A DNA stretch of 64,000 nt from Megalonaias nervosa (GCA_016617855.1 JAECUM010000804.1:1-64000), one strand, 5' to 3'; positions 9,009 to 22,710 are shown, numbered from the stretch's first letter. Numbers and translations: made by a program. The notes: generated by a model not told the origin, from the sequence alone.

Positions 9009-10161
9009 ATGATAACTGGTGGAAGCTCAGAAAGTGCGTTTATCGATACGCCAGTACCACGGGCTGTGTAGAGGCGACTCTTGCCGACAATACCACCTAT
9101 TGCCGCGAAGCATAAGAAGCTAGTCGACATTGACAGTGATGTTCATTATTGTACGACTTCTACTTCGTATGAGAGCGAGAAATTTGGACAAAAATGCACA
9201 TGCATTTGATGTCTCTTCTGAGGGTTCAGGGCTTGTGAATATCAAAGCTGGAGCACCGGACGGCGAGAGGTGTGATAGTTTTGATCGAAACACCTCCCAA
9301 GTTCCTGGGTGGGTGATTAGTTCTTAAACCGATAGTCTTTTTGAAAAACGTAGACACCTCTTCACAGAGAAAGATGAAAAATATAGCACTACCAAGGATT
9401 ATTTTCGAAAGCTTCGTGAAGAGAAAGATAAGAAACTCAAAGCAAGCAAATGACCAAAGAAGTTTGCACCAAAAAAACAGTTTCATTTTTCTCCAGCTTG
9501 GAGTTAGGAGATTAATAAGGCAGATACTTATCATGGTTCACGACCATTTTTTTTATTCTACGGCCTATTTTGAGCACTGTGAAATGATTACGATTGGAAC
9601 GAAATCGAAAAGGACTTGCGCTAGTCTGAATGCTTAAAGAAGGATGCCCTCCAAGTCTTGTCAGATCTTAAAGTACATTCCGGCCATGTCCAGTTTCGAA
9701 AGTTAAAAGCTTTCTTGGAACCATGCTTCGCGCATTGCAATCAAGGCGAATACGACAAGGGGCAGCTTCGAAGTCGTTTCAAAAGAGGGGGAGATACTCT
9801 TCCCGAATTAAGACAAAATTCCCTGGCATATCCTGATAATCTACTTGGAAAAGACCTTCCTTTGGCAACCATTCAGGATGAAGACCCGAGACTTAAAATC
9901 TGGCGCCATTACCCTAGCAGCTTGCGGGAAGGAATCAGAATCGGGGTAAAAAGAGAGATTTTCTTGAATTCTGTTGTAAGCTTTGCTTTTAAGAGTCGCG
10001 AGGACTCAAGAACCAGTGACTAAAATGAGAATGCCGACTATAACATTGTAATCGAACAACTCGAAGCCAAAGTAGACCTATTACAGGAGCAGAACAAGAA
10101 ATTGAGAGAACAAAACAATACTAGAAGACCAGTGGCACCAACAGTAAAAGAAGCAGCATGA
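9009..10161 (+). pseudogene. Retrotransposon gag-like remnant
   Basis: It opens at ATG 9009 (MITGGSSESAFIDTPVP) and runs through several stops and shifts. The best preserved part is 9640-10020, with LKVHSGHVQFRKLKAFLEP and GEYDKGQLRSRFKR followed by LPELRQN. I associate this layout with Gag capsid domains of LTR retrotransposons in molluscs. A coiled-coil tail (LEAKVDLLQEQNKKLREQN) follows a stop at 10021 and ends at 10161. No zinc knuckle, protease or pol region follows. The virus-like element sits 90 bp upstream. Confidence 0.55.
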
Positions 10162-10674
10162 TAATAGGTAATCGCTCTAACATTGGCACGGATCGTGAGA
10201 TTTCCACATCTTATTTTATATTAATAGTTGTAACATCCAATTATTCCAGTAAAATATACTTTGTTTATCGGTTTCATATTGTGACAATTTTATTTTTCCT
10301 TCTGAACTATAGCTGCCATACCGACTTCCATATCATATAGTACATATGGATGTTGAAGAAGACGATTCTGATCACATCGAAAAATAGTAGTTCTATATAC
10401 GCCAGCTTGATATATCTGATGTTGCTATTTCAATGTAAGTATAATAGGTCCAATTTTGGTTATATATCTCAGCTTGAATATGAGGTGAAATGTAAATTTA
10501 AGCACGGTCATATTGAGTGGAAGGCACATTATTTGTTTTATTTATGAAGAAAAAATACGTTCAGATTTGAAAATGTATTAGCTATATTTCCATCGTATTT
10601 TCCGTATAAAGAGGTTAGGAAATGTAATATAATAACTATTTCAGAATACATACATAGAGACAAACATACATACA

Positions 10675-10705
<31 letters not shown>

Positions 10706-13025
10706 GTACGTACGTACGTACATACATACATACATAGCTCTAATTGACGATATGGAGTAATTTAATGCAATTATAGAATGGCAAAACACTTAACAACGTC
10801 ACATAGCAGCATTTTAGAATAATGGTTAGCTCTTAACTTATTTTATAAATATATCTTACACTAATACAAGTCTGACATTAACTTTATGAAACTGGTAGAA
10901 GAATGTAATCTGTCATTCGCTGTAATTAGTTCATGTAATATATTTTTGGAAAACTTGCTTAATACATTTCATTCAAATTAACACTCATTTGAAATTATCT
11001 ATATCTTATAAAATTGCTTGAAAACATTCGTTTTTGTTATTGGATATTTTTTCCTTTTGCTATTATTTTATTTTTATTTTAAACTATTTTACGTCTTAGG
11101 TATTTTTTCAACAGTGGGTAAACGTTAGAATGAAAATTTGTACCTACCTGCAAATATTTCAATATACTTCGGGATTGGAGACAATATATTTGAAAGATGA
11201 CGATTTTCTGCGTATCTTTAATTTAGAAATTAACATAAGAAGAAAATAATAACCCTTTTCATATTTTTGACGTCATACTTTTTATATCTTGTGAAACTTA
11301 ACGCGTTCAATCACCTTTAGAACGGTTTTCAAAAACTATGTGGTCATCCGCCTTTTTTTATTTTTCAAAATCCTCAGGTCACCGAGATCCTATTCAACAA
11401 ACGTTTATGGAAAGCCATAGGTCACTAGCCTTCAAACATTTAGAAAAATAAACCAAGGTAAAAAAGGCCATCGTTCTCAAAGCATTTATGAAAATATCTG
11501 AGCCAGTGACATTCAAACGTTTATGAGTAAACCTGGCCCATTAATCTCCAACATTTTCAGAAAACCCCAAATTTTACACACGTAAACAATACCTGGGGAA
11601 CTGGTCATCACGTTTCATTAAAAGTCCTAAGCCACCGGTTCCCAGCGTTCTACTAAAAACTTGGGCCACTAATCCTCAACATCTTATAAAACAAACAGTG
11701 ACATTCAACATTACACCAGAAACATTGGATAAAATAACTAACATACATTCCTAATTTGCTATCTTCAAATTCAATACGCAATGATTTCTGGAGATAAAAT
11801 TAACCAGGCAGGTAATATATCTATTTTATGTAAAAATGTCGCCAAATCAGACCTAGAAAACTAGAAACAGATCCAAAGTATGGATTAACTTATTTGACTA
11901 TCTTACAACCGATGCCGATGAAGCGCCTATATATAAATTAGTCGAGAAAGTCATGGTTTGAAAATATAAATCTATTGTTGCTAAAGGCTTTCTTTCTAAT
12001 TTTACGAAAGGGATTTTTACTATCACAGCAATAATTTATAAAAGAAAGGTTAAATTGTCGAAAGTTAGTAAACATGTTTATCTCAATCTGAGGCTTGAAC
12101 TTTTGGAATTCCTTATGAATTACCAAGTCCACTTGTTGTTTGCTACACATCTTGTATCATATAGTCAGTAACAGACTTCTGGTTATAGCTAAGATTTTAT
12201 TTTGCAAACATTATGAACCTTCCAGAAGGTTATTTTCCATTAGGTAATGTTTTCTTTAGAAAATGTTAATTGTGACCTGAGGTCAGGTGGAAGACTATAA
12301 TCATGTTACTGGAAAAAATATTAATTCGTGTTTTAAGATCATACAGAATCAATTTTGTATTAATGTTGTGTCCAGAAGTTCATTTAGGCTGGAATTTATT
12401 TCTTCCAATTATTTAATTCTGCGATTTTTTCTCTAGATATACAGAGTGTTCCTAAAAAATAATATTCTTGGACAGAGACATTCACTGGGATTTAAAGTTT
12501 ATTCAAAACTGACGTGTTATTTTGTGTCTGATTCGAAACAGCATGTTTGTAAATAAAGTGAGAATTCACATGCTTTTATCCGTCTGAAGGTCTTCTCATA
12601 AGTGTGGTTTAGTAACAGCCTGGTCTAAATGTGGATTTGCACCAAACTGGGGAGGGTATGTGATATCGAGGAAATTATTCTTCGAAACGTTGCTTAGCAT
12701 GTGACCTTTCTTTAAGTATAAGTTTAAAGGAAAATGAGGGAATCTCAGAAACCTAATCATGAATAATAAAAAAAATGTAGGGACAAAAAGGACGTGCGGA
12801 AAAACAGACCCTAATAGAAATGCTTCTACATTTAATGAACGGAAAACCCAAATTTGGGTGAAGCAAATGCAGAAGGAGAAATAAATTGGTAAGCAATGAT
12901 GAGGAAGGCAAACAAAAACATCTATTGCCAACAACGCAAACAAACGTGTCCACTGCCAGCACGGCAAACAAATAATATCCCCTGCCAACAAGGCAAACAA
13001 AAATATGTACAAGTAATGTTTCCTC
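10162..13025. other. Non-coding AT-rich stretch with three degenerate repeats
   Basis: 10661-10737 is a CATA/GTAC microsatellite. 11330-11720 is a strongly degenerate tandem repeat, period roughly 45-50 bp, around a core like GGCCACTNATCTTCAACATTT. 12905-13010 holds about three copies of a 31-33-bp unit containing GCCAACAAGGCAAACAAA. I see no convincing gene. Confidence 0.55.
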
Positions 13026-13952
13026 TGTTACGACCATGTAGTTTAATTACTTGTGTGTTAAAATTTGAATTCTTTCTATTTCATTTTTGTATCATTGTGT
13101 ATTATTATGATGATGATTATGTTCACAGGGTCTAATATTTTGATAGAAACGTCGTGTTTATTTAGAACGTAAATATGATTCTTGGCTTGCGTAAGATTTG
13201 TTTTAGATTGCAGGGTGGATAAACAACCAGTTTAAACGATTGGTTGTGGCCAAGGTCATTTCTAATTATACGTGTTTACATCCTGTACAGCGATGGTCAG
13301 ATTTTGAAATAACCACGCGTTCTGCATGAGCGCTTGTTTGAAATGACGTCTCAGTTCGGTTTAAATACTCAGGTATCTGTGAAATCGGAGAGTCATTTTT
13401 AACACCTTGTAGAGTCGTTTAGAGTCATTCTTATACCTTGAAGAACAAGGTATTCTTTTTCTTGTGCTGAAAAGAGTTTATTTTTCTTACATCTGTAGAA
13501 CTGGAGAGATGTATATTGTCATAGATGACAGCTATAAGAGTTCATCTATTTTTTAAACAATAATTATTTTCCCTGGAAAACTATATAAGTTGCTTAGGAC
13601 AAAGACATTTAGTGAAATTGATTCTAAATTGAAACAGAACAGAACAAATTGTGGTTCAACGTGAAATTCTGGACATTTGTGTAAAGACTTCGTTGACGTC
13701 ATCATCTTCTATCTTGGAACCAACTTGAGATTCAAACTGGATTCAGTTAGAACTGTTTATTGATAGGACTTATATGTTTTTCACAATTCTAGGACAAATG
13801 TTTGGATTTTCTTCGCAAATCGTAAGTCCTATTTTATATTTTCACCTTTTCACCGTGTTTTCTAGGGAAATAGATTATTTTTGTTAAAACTTACAAAACG
13901 TGTTTTCTTCGCTCTTTTCTTTTTGTTACTTTAAACGAGCCGAAACGTAACA
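13026..13952 (+). mobile_element. Solo LTR related to the Gmr1-like element
   Basis: It begins TGTTACGACC and ends CGAAACGTAACA, with TG...CA termini. It is flanked by a 4-bp direct repeat CCTC (13022-13025 and 13953-13956). The 3' third (ATTGATAGGACTTATAT, then TTTTCTAGGGAAATA and TTGTTACTTTAAACGAGCC) aligns well with the LTRs at 18462-19353 and 24541-25447, while the 5' part is diverged. No internal sequence is present. Confidence 0.75.
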
Positions 13953-15472
13953 CCTCGTTATCATAAAAAGGAAAGTTAGGTTTCAGAGATAACTTTAGAT
14001 ATATGATTCATGCAAACCTTAACAACTTTTAATACATTGGTTTAATCCTATGGTGTATGCTCATTGACATTGAAACATGAATTAAGATGGAAGAAATGAC
14101 AATCAATATTCTTACCATATTCAGATCGATACAGCAGACATATTAGAAGCTGGACTCTTTCACTTCTAATGGACATTGAAGGTGAATTAATTGTTAGAAT
14201 ACCTTCAAAATGACAAGGCAGTCATTATATATATCGCGATTATACGTGGCGTTGTGATGAATAAATGTGTGTGTGTGTATGTGTGTGTGTGTGTGTGTGA
14301 TATTAAGTATTTCTTTATGTGCACCACCCACCACATTCAGAAAATGCTAAAAACGGCTGTTTAAAATTACGAACATTGAAAAGTATGAAAATAAAATTGC
14401 ATTCAAAAGTAAAAAAGTATCGTTGTATTCAAAATTTTGAAAGTATCATAGTATTTACTCTACTGCATGATGCTATGTGTACAATATCGGCTACAATTTT
14501 GTCCAAATAAACACACAAAGTAAGACGTTGATTTTTAATATAAAAACAAAGAATATCCCTTTACTCACTAATCGGTCTTTTTGTGTGTACTTTATTGTAA
14601 TGTAATTGCAGTTTTATTTCTTTCTTTATTTATTTATGTATTTATTTATTTATTTATCATTTGGTAGTGAGGCCAACAATTAAAATGGATTGTAATATGC
14701 AATGGAAGTACAACGTAAGATGACTAACCCTGCCATCATTTACATGTGTCGAAAATAAGTATGTTTCTCCCGCACGTAACTGTAATACACGACTTCTTCA
14801 ATAGACATGAGTAGTGTTCTTATGGTAGCAAAATTTGGTGCGGAATACATTAGCAAACATCCATTTTTCCTAGACACTTCCTGATAGATAACCTTTATTA
14901 AATAGCTTCATTATATTGTCTTTGGACCTTAAGACACGTGATTTGATTACCAACATGTTGTTCTTAGAGAGTTTCGGTTTATCTTCGGAAAGGTGCCAGA
15001 TCCTAGGATAGTTTTCTACTCGGGTCAATATTCTGTATTACACCGGCAGTGATCCGTGGAGATTAGTCAAAGCTTCGATAATGAAATTTATCTAATTTAA
15101 TTATCCTGCGAATTGTGCTATCAATTTACCAAGAAATGAAGATACGCTTTTCATATGTCAAACAAAAAGGACATATCATTTAAAAAGAAATAATCACTGA
15201 AAGGCACAACACGTGGTCTATACTATTACACAATGAGTTACAAAGGATTATTCCAGATGAGTGTTTTATTACACAGTGTGTTACAAAAGACCACCATCTT
15301 TCTCTGATGAAAATGGGTCCCACCATAATCTTAAGTATAGTAAATGGATGCAGATATGGTGAGACAAATGAAGAAAACTCTGGCACAGTCAAGCTGGAAA
15401 CACATTTGCAATGTTTATTATCCATAATTAACAGATTTTATTTGAATATCTAGTTTTACTTGATAGATTCAT
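13953..15472. other. Non-coding stretch, left part of a duplicated block
   Basis: A GT microsatellite lies at 14263-14299. From about 14697 onward the sequence is a diverged copy of 27284-28040 and of 28666-29391 (shared landmarks include the CTAACCCTRCCATCATT, AAGAAATAATCACTGA and GATAGATTCATTTATGGAAA stretches). No gene is visible before the exon at 15473. Confidence 0.55.
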
Positions 15473-15594
15473 TTATGGAAATGTTTTGGATTTGGTACTT
15501 GGTCTGTGGTAAGCTGTAACTGGAAACTGTGGATGGGATCCGCAGTACTTCCAATAATATTCAGCTCGTAGAAGGCAGAAGAAATTCGAGTCAT
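15473..15594 (-). pseudogene. Terminal exon of four-cysteine protein gene, copy 1
   Basis: A splice acceptor TTTTTGTTCCTAG precedes the exon (read on the minus strand). The exon is 122 nt in phase 1 and ends TAA at 15473-15475. It encodes two cysteines in CLLRAEYYWKYCGSHPQ, then VTAYHRPSTKSKTFP. The frame and length are identical to the copy at 29392-29513, and most differences look conservative. The upstream exon of this copy carries a nonsense codon, so the gene as a whole is probably dead. Confidence 0.6.
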
Positions 15595-15871
15595 CTAGGA
15601 ACAAAAATTTAGAAGCAATTACCTCGAGATATTCTTCTTTCCTTCTTTATGTTTTCAAAGTTCGTAATTATTGAAATTTTTTTCAGACGGCGACGTTATA
15701 TAAGAAAAAATAGCTTATGTTGATGCTAGGCAATAGTTTAAGGAAGCGAACACATTTACAGGCGGAAATAACTGGCTCCATAGTAAGTGAATCTTTGTTA
15801 AACAGGGGCTTTATTTGCGTTAAGAATTTACAGTAAAATTCTGAATCCTGACCTTGACCGAATAATAAATA

Positions 15872-15964
<93 letters not shown>

Positions 15965-16269
15965 AAGTATAACTAGAATTTATTTGTCTTGAACGTTTTA
16001 AAACGAAATGTGATATGTGGTACAAGCATGCAATATCCAAGTAAAAGAGTTCTAGAAATATGAAAAGGTTAAACACCGACATTTTTGTTCAGCTGTAGAT
16101 GAATTGTGATTCATATTTGTTTTCATTCTGTCTAGTTCACATACAGTTCTATAGCGACAACAAAAGCCAAGATAGAAGTGAGACAGTTTAACATAGAAAG
16201 TCTTATTATTACGTCTTTCATACATGACAGTATATTTGATATGTTGATACAGTTATGCCTCCAAAACGA

Positions 16270-16319
<50 letters not shown>

Positions 16320-16552
16320 CATACTCTGTGTGTATGTGTTTGATAATTCGAAAATCCTACGTGCCACAGTCCAAAGCACTCAGTTTGGTTCGAGTTTTCA
16401 GTCTTTACGAGTTTTGATGTTTGCACCCAATACAAGACTTTACCGAGGAACTGAGTAAATGAGGCCGACCTTTCGAGCAAATGCTATTTGAAGTTTCCAA
16501 ATCTGAATGTATGCTGAAACTTGAGAAAAAAAAGTAAAGTAAGAAGCGTTAC
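15595..16552. other. Intron-like spacer with TA and GT microsatellites
   Basis: This separates the two exons of copy 1. A TA tract occupies about 15876-15961 and a GT tract about 16271-16317. The matching spacer in copy 2 (29514-30528) lacks both expansions. Open frames here are microsatellite artefacts. Confidence 0.55.
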
Positions 16553-16666
16553 TGATATGAAGATTACCAGCTGCACATGCATCGTAGAACAGTTACTTGA
16601 CATTTGTATGTGCTGGACACTTGGAAACATGAATCCAACACCCACCACCAGCCGTTCTGGTTCTAC
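16553..16666 (-). pseudogene. Internal exon of four-cysteine protein gene, copy 1, with nonsense codon
   Basis: The minus-strand acceptor CTCTCAG precedes a 114-nt exon (phase 1 at both ends), then a GTAACG donor-like end. It encodes RTRTAGGGCWIHVSKCPAH. After that, an in-frame TAA replaces the Ser codon seen in copy 2, and Trp in YDAWG is Cys. The exon length equals that of copy 2 (30529-30642). Confidence 0.6.
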
Positions 16667-17182
16667 CTGAGAGACAGATGATATATTAATTTTACGAATG
16701 GTACTTTAGCTCAAGACATCACCTTTCGCTACTTGTTTTCGCAACTGTTTATCTCCTTTTCGGACAGTTTATCCCCCTAGACTTCAAAGTGTGATTCGTG
16801 AGCACAGAAGGCTACATTTTGCAGATTAGCTTTGGTATCAGTTCAAACGCTGTATTACAATCAGTTTTAATTTATTGGCTGCTTAATTTTTCTAGAGTAA
16901 TTTCTGTTCTGATATATTTTTGCTGCTGAATATAGAAGACGAACTCAAATGTTTTACATCGACCTTTCACGTTTATTAAGACTTTAATTATTTCAGTCCA
17001 GTGCACCATAATCACATTTCCTCCAATGCAAAATATTAAGCAAGGCTGTTACATTATAACTTGTCTCCCCTCCCCCAGTTTCGTTAATACCTGGCAATTA
17101 AAGAATTAGTAGAAAATTTGGATATTTGAAAGTTCAGAACAATGAAAAATTATAATGTAGCAGATTAATGTATGTTAAATGT

Positions 17183-17246
<64 letters not shown>

Positions 17247-18461
17247 TACGCACGGAAAAGATCTTAGTTAAAACCTGGTTAAGACAGATTGTCACTGAAT
17301 AAGCATAAAACCTCTCGTTATTTTGTGAGATGAATTTAACCTGTAAACCTTGTATAAATAGATGTCATGGAAATTTTAATTTAATAGGTAATAAACTTTA
17401 TCATTTAAGCACGTCTCCATAAAATACGTAGAAAGATTTACCTATAAATATCAATCATGAATAAGAAACTTACAATTTAAACTTACCTTCTCTATGTCTG
17501 TTACTTTCTCTTTGAAATAACTGCCAAGTAATACGAGACTATTTTATCCTTTACAACATTCAGCTATAAATACATGGAGCCATATAATATAAAGAAATAA
17601 ATCCACCTGACATATACAGAAGAATCAAGTCCATCTTACCGATACCTAAGATTATATGTATCTTGCAGCTAACACCCCATTATCATGTGCACAGTGTGCA
17701 ATTGGTACGCATATTTTCACATGAGAAATTCTACCAAGATATATATTAGGAAATTTACAATTCGTTCGCATGGGATTCTTGAAAGATATGCAATAAGGTA
17801 CATTTAGGTACCAGAATCTTTGTAAGGATCATAACGCAATTTATCATATGGAAATATTAGACGGAAACACTACCATTCTGTATAAACGAAACATTGAAAA
17901 TTACACGATTATCATTATCGCTATCGTTATCATTGTAATTATCTTTCAGCTACACAAATACTGCAACAACAACTCCTGTTTCTATTTTAGCGATATAATA
18001 AAATTGAAAGTTGCTGTAACATATATATTGATTCGTTCTTGTAGTGGGCTAGCAGGTAACAACAATCGTAACTTATCTCAGTGCTTCATCGATTCACTCT
18101 CTACGCTAGGCTTACATCACTTAAGAATTGATAGCAAATATGCACACATACAGAGACAAACAGGTACACACATTCAATGATTGGAACCTGAAATACTTGC
18201 TAATACACCAAGGACAAATAAGAATCTTAAATGCGTGTAAATTTACTAAGAAGGACAAACTGGAGTCTTAAATGTGTCATCCTCTGTATGTTTATATAAA
18301 ATTTCATCCATTGGGGTAATTTTCCAGTGAATGATTAGATGAGTTTGGTTGTGTTGCGACATAAATTACGTGAGGGGTATTGCGGCATAGAGTTGTAATA
18401 GAGCCGTAGAAACGATATAACAACAAAAGGACTTGATTAATTATTCTTACTTCTATTACCT
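16667..18461. other. Non-coding stretch upstream of copy 1
   Basis: A TA microsatellite lies at about 17189-17243. A short region near 17590-17690 is similar to 31230-31320 and may hold an upstream exon of the duplicated gene; on the minus strand copy 2 there shows a strong donor (TTAG/GTAAGTATC), degraded here. Nothing else is recognised. Confidence 0.4.
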
Positions 18462-19353
18462 TGTTATGCGTATGTATTTTAATTACTTGTTTGTTAGTTT
18501 TAGATTTTTTTCTTTATTTTGATTTTATTCCATGACATGTTATTGTACTGATAATTTTGTCTATTGGATTTAATTTTTTTTAGAAATTCAATTCAGTTCT
18601 GTTTGACTGATAAACAATCCAGTAGTTTGAAACATTGTATCTTTTGGCGACCTAGATTCAGTACCAGTATAAGTTCTGAAGTAACAACTTTTTTAATTCA
18701 TTTCCAGTGTGGGAACCGTTGGTTTTTTAGCTTAGGCTATACTAGAGTACGTGATAATTGTCATGTAATGTTTTTTTACGTTGTTCGCTAGAAGGTGGTC
18801 AGGTGACCTCATACAGGCATCTATTTTACGTCTTAATTTACTGTTTAGTCATTTTCTTGAGAAGAAATAACTAGTTGTGTGTTAAACCTTTGAAGCTCAA
18901 AGGTGTTTTGTTGTGACCAGTTTGAGTTAAATTTTTATTTTTCGGATTTAGTAATTCATTTCTCTGGAAAACATACACATAAGTGCTCTTTATAGAATTC
19001 TTGGACAAAAACATTTATTAGAAGTTATTCGGAATTCAAAAACTGGAATATTATTCTTTTTGTAATTCAACAAGGAACTGTTGACACATCAGGACGAAGC
19101 AGATTATCAAAGACGTCATCGCCTTCCATCTTGGAATTTCATCGGGATTCTAACTGTGATTCACTTAGAACTTTTTATTCATAGGACTTATATTGTTTAA
19201 TTCCTGAATTAATTTTTGGATTAGATTCGTAAACCGTGTCCTTTTTCTCATTTTTATCTTGTTTTTCTAGGGAAATAAATTATTTGCTAAATTTTACAAT
19301 GCTTGTTGGTTTCACCTTTTTCTTGTTACCTTTGTACGAGCCTACACGTAACA
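18462..19353 (+). repeat. 5' LTR
   Basis: It starts TGTTATGCG and ends ACACGTAACA (TG...CA). It is nearly the same as the 3' LTR except for small indels and point changes. It includes the shared block GTGGGAACCGTTGGTTTTTT and TTTTTCTAGGGAAATAAATT near the end. Confidence 0.9.
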
Positions 19354-19518
19354 AGAAAAATTGGGGCCTTGTCCTTGGGATATATGAATTTTGGCTAAAG
19401 TATTTCAGAAAATTGTTTTTCGAAATTTAAATTACCCTAGTTTTCAGAATATTTGAAATCCCAAGTATTATTTCACATTTTGTTTGAAATCTTTCGTGAA
19501 CTCAACAGGATTTTTACA

Positions 19519-21032
19519 ATGTCATCAAAAGTGGAGATCTTTCTTTCAAATTCTACTCAGGAGCAGTTGGATTATTTGAAAAAAGATGAATTGCTTGAAC
19601 TTGACAGAAAAAAACGATCTTTCTGAGGCAAAAGCTTCTTTAACGAAGCAAGAAATAATAAACATTTTGATCCAGTATTTGGTAGAAAAAAGTGTTTTGG
19701 ACAAAAGTGTTTTGGTTTCGATCAGTAAGTCTGTATCAGACTCTGACATAAAAGCAAAGGAATTAAAATTAAAATGCAAGATGGAATTGGAGTTAAGAAA
19801 ACTCGAGCTTCAGAAAGAGGAGAGAGAAACAAATGCAGCTGCAATTGGAGAAGAAAAAGAACAAATGCATTTACAGAAAGAAGAAAAACAAATGTTATCT
19901 GAGAAAGAGGAGAGAGAGAAACAAATGCAGCTACAATTTGGGAAAGAGGAAAGAAAGAAGAGAAAGATAAACAAATGCAATTAGATAAGGAAGAGAGGGA
20001 GAGTGAGACAGATGTAAATGCAAAGAGAGAAGGATGAAAGGGAATTTCACATTAGGTTAAAAGAATTAGAGCTTGCAAGTAAAAGGCACATTCCCACTTC
20101 ACATACAAATTCAAGTTTTGATATTGCTAATAATTTTAGGCTAGTACCCCCTTTTAGCGAAAAAGAAGTAGACAAATATTTTCCTTATTTTGAAAAAGTT
20201 GCTGAAAATTTGAAATTGCCAAGGGAGCATTAGACTCAGTTATTAGTGTACTTTTTGGCTAAGTCCGAAATATCTATGCATCTCCGTCAGCACAGCAAAG
20301 TTCTGACTATGATCTGGTTAAGGAATGCATCTTAAAGGGTTATGAGTTAGTCCCCGAGGTTCATCGGCAAAAATTCAGGAACTATAAAAAAGAAGCTTGA
20401 CAAACTCATGTCGAATTTGCAAGAGAAAAAGAGCAGTTATTTGATAGATGGTGCTTAGTCAAGAAAGTTGATCAGATTATGAAAGTCTTAGAGAACTTAT
20501 ATTACCTGAAGAGTTCAAGAGCTATGTCCATAGTGACATTAAGACTTATCTTGATGAGCATAAGATCGAAACCTTGGAAAATGCTGCTCTTGCTGCTGAC
20601 GAGTATTTCTTAGCTCATAAAGTTCCTGTTGTAGGCAAGTCTTCCACTCAGCAGTTTTCTGGTAAAAAGGTATTGCAGCCTAATACGACCCCTTCTAAAA
20701 CTCAATCTGGCACAACTTTTAAAAATCAAGCTTCTGATAAGCTTGATCAAAACTCCTTGTCTATTCCTAAGTGTACCTATTGCAAGAAGAAAGGACACGT
20801 AATTTCTGATTGCTTCAAATTGAAATATAAGCATCAGAATCAAGATAGACTTATCCCAAATGCTCTTATTTCTAAGAGGTCAAGGTCACGGTCATGTATT
20901 GAAAGCAATACATTAGTTGGGTCTAATAAACCCCCGTCTGATTTTCTTATGGAGAATTATGAACCATTCATGTCGAAGGGTTCTACATCACTCTTGGGTG
21001 TTTTGGCCAATCCTATCCCTATTAAAATTTAA
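19519..21032 (+). pseudogene. gag: Gag polyprotein of the Gmr1-like element
   Basis: It starts at ATG 19519 (MSSKVEIFLSNSTQEQLDY). A shift follows early, then a long Glu/Lys/Gln coiled coil (19760-20090). The capsid-like part carries LVPEVHRQKFRNY and EFAREKEQLFDRWC at 20350-20450, then ENAALAADEYFLAHK. A CCHC zinc knuckle (CTYCKKKGHVISDC) lies at about 20771-20812. The reading frame changes several times and has internal stops. The protein would assemble the retrotransposon particle and bind RNA. This gag type is frequent in mollusc genomes. Confidence 0.75.
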
Positions 21033-21300
21033 GGGACACAGAAGCTTCTCAGTCTTTTATTATCAGGTACTTTGCCTTATTCTGAGAAGTCTTCTTCGAA
21101 TGAGTGTTCTTATTCAGGGAGTAGAGCGCGGCTTTGTTAAAGTTCCTCTCCATTCTGTAAATTTGTCATCAGACTTAGTTTCAGGACCTGTGAGAGTCGG
21201 TATAGTGTCTTCTTTACCCGTTCGTGGCATTCATTTATTACTAGGCAACGACCTCGCTGGAGATAAGATTGTGGTTAATCCACGTTTAACTGACAAACCT
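21033..21300 (+). pseudogene. Aspartic protease region
   Basis: After a frame change at the end of gag, the sequence RDTEASQSFLLSG appears where the DTGA protease active site is expected. The catalytic motif reads DTE instead of DTG. Downstream, VRGIHLLLGNDLAGDKIVV matches the C-terminal GND-type segment of retroviral-type proteases in this family. It is inactive by both frame and motif. Confidence 0.65.
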
Positions 21301-22710
21301 TGTTTGGATCAGAAAGTTGATCCCATTGAAAAAGAATTCCCTGACTTATATCCAGCTTGTGCAGTTACTAGAGCTATGGCAAAGAAAGCTCTTGAGAATG
21401 ACGTTGATAAGGAAAGCATTCCTTTAGCTGACACATGTATTGGTCAGGCTTTTGATGAGGTCACTCTCACTCCTTGTTTGGATCAATCAAAAGATATTGA
21501 TCACAGTGATTATCTTTTAAATACTCATTCTCTTTTATCTAATCAGGGTGATAAACGACAATCACTTGTCGTCGAACAGGGAAAAGATCCTGAGATCTCC
21601 TGTTTGTTTCAAAGGGCCATTAGTGAAACTGAAGCCACTGAAGTACTTGTCTGTTATTTTATTAAGAATGGAATTCTTATGAGAAATTGGAGACCTCCCG
21701 AGGTACCTGCTCGTGACGAATGGTCAGTGAGCTATCAAATTGTAGTTCAAAAATCTTACAGACAGGAAATAATTAGTCTCGGCCATGAAACTCCTTTGGC
21801 TGGTCATTTAGGGATTAATAAGACTTATCACAAGATCTTGACTCACTTTTATTGGCCAGAAATCAAAAGTGATGCTTGTAAATACTGTAAATCTTGTCAT
21901 ACTTGTCAAATGGTAGGAAAACCCAATCAGAAGATACTTAAGGCTCATCTGCAACCTATTCCTGCATTTGACGAACCATTCAGCAGAATAATGGTAGATT
22001 GTGTTGGTCCCTTACCTAAGACCAAGTTAGGCAACCAATACTTGTTGACCATTATGTGTGCATGAACAAGATTCCCAGAGGCAATTCCTTTGAGGAATAT
22101 TAAAACTAAAACAATAGTAAAAGCTTTGATAAATTTTTAAAAAAATTTTTTTTTTTTTTTTTTTGTTGATTTTTTTATTTATTTTTTTTTGATTTTTTTT
22201 TTTGTTGTTGCTCAATTTGGCCTTCCCAAATCTGTCCAATCGGATCAAAGGTCAAATTTTATGTCTTGAATTTTCCAGCAAGTTATGCACGAAATAGGCA
22301 TCCAACAATACAAATCTTCTGCCTATCACCCTGAGAGAAAAGGGGCTTTAGAAAGATTTCATTAGACTTTGAAAAATTTGATTCGATCATATTGTTTTGA
22401 TACGGGTAAAGATTGGGATGAAGGCATTCATTTACTTTTGTTTGCTGTTATGGAGTCAGTTCAGGAATCTTTAGGATTCAGTCCCTTTGAACTAGTTCTC
22501 GGACACACTGTGCGTGAACCATTGAAGTTGTTGAAAGAGAAACATCTTTCTAATGAAGATACTGAACTTAATCTTCTCGATTATGTTTCCAATTTTAAGT
22601 ATAAGTTGTCAAAGGCTTGTGAGGTAGCAAGAGCGAATCTGCACTCTACTCAGTCAAAAGTGAAATTAAGGTATGATCAAAACTCAGAGGAAGAGTTTTC
22701 AGCCTGGTGA
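21300..22710 (+). pseudogene. Integrase of the Gmr1-like element
   Basis: The HHCC zinc domain is visible: GHLGINKTYHKILTHFYWP followed by CKYCKSCHTC. The rve core begins IMVDCVGPLPKTKLGNQYL (first catalytic Asp). A T-rich insertion of about 65 bp (22139-22204) then breaks the chain. LPKSVQSD-type sequence resumes at 22225, and the ALERFH segment with the catalytic Glu is at about 22340. The C-terminal part (22369-22710) is open. The protein would insert element cDNA into the genome. It is non-functional here. Confidence 0.75.
22139..22204 (+). repeat. T-rich insertion inside integrase
   Basis: A run of poly-T with occasional GTTG interrupts the integrase core between two well-conserved coding blocks, which shows it is a secondary insertion or expansion. 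Confidence 0.7.

Noticed and set aside
12596..13037. Minus-strand frames of 94-138 codons
   Set aside because: They overlap a 31-33-bp tandem repeat, which generates a repetitive Cys/Leu-rich peptide, and no start or domain is credible.
15828..16082. Frames running through TA and GT microsatellites (also near 25809, 32417, 38611 and 60445)
   Set aside because: Dinucleotide repeats are open in several frames by construction. The flanking residues show no domain.
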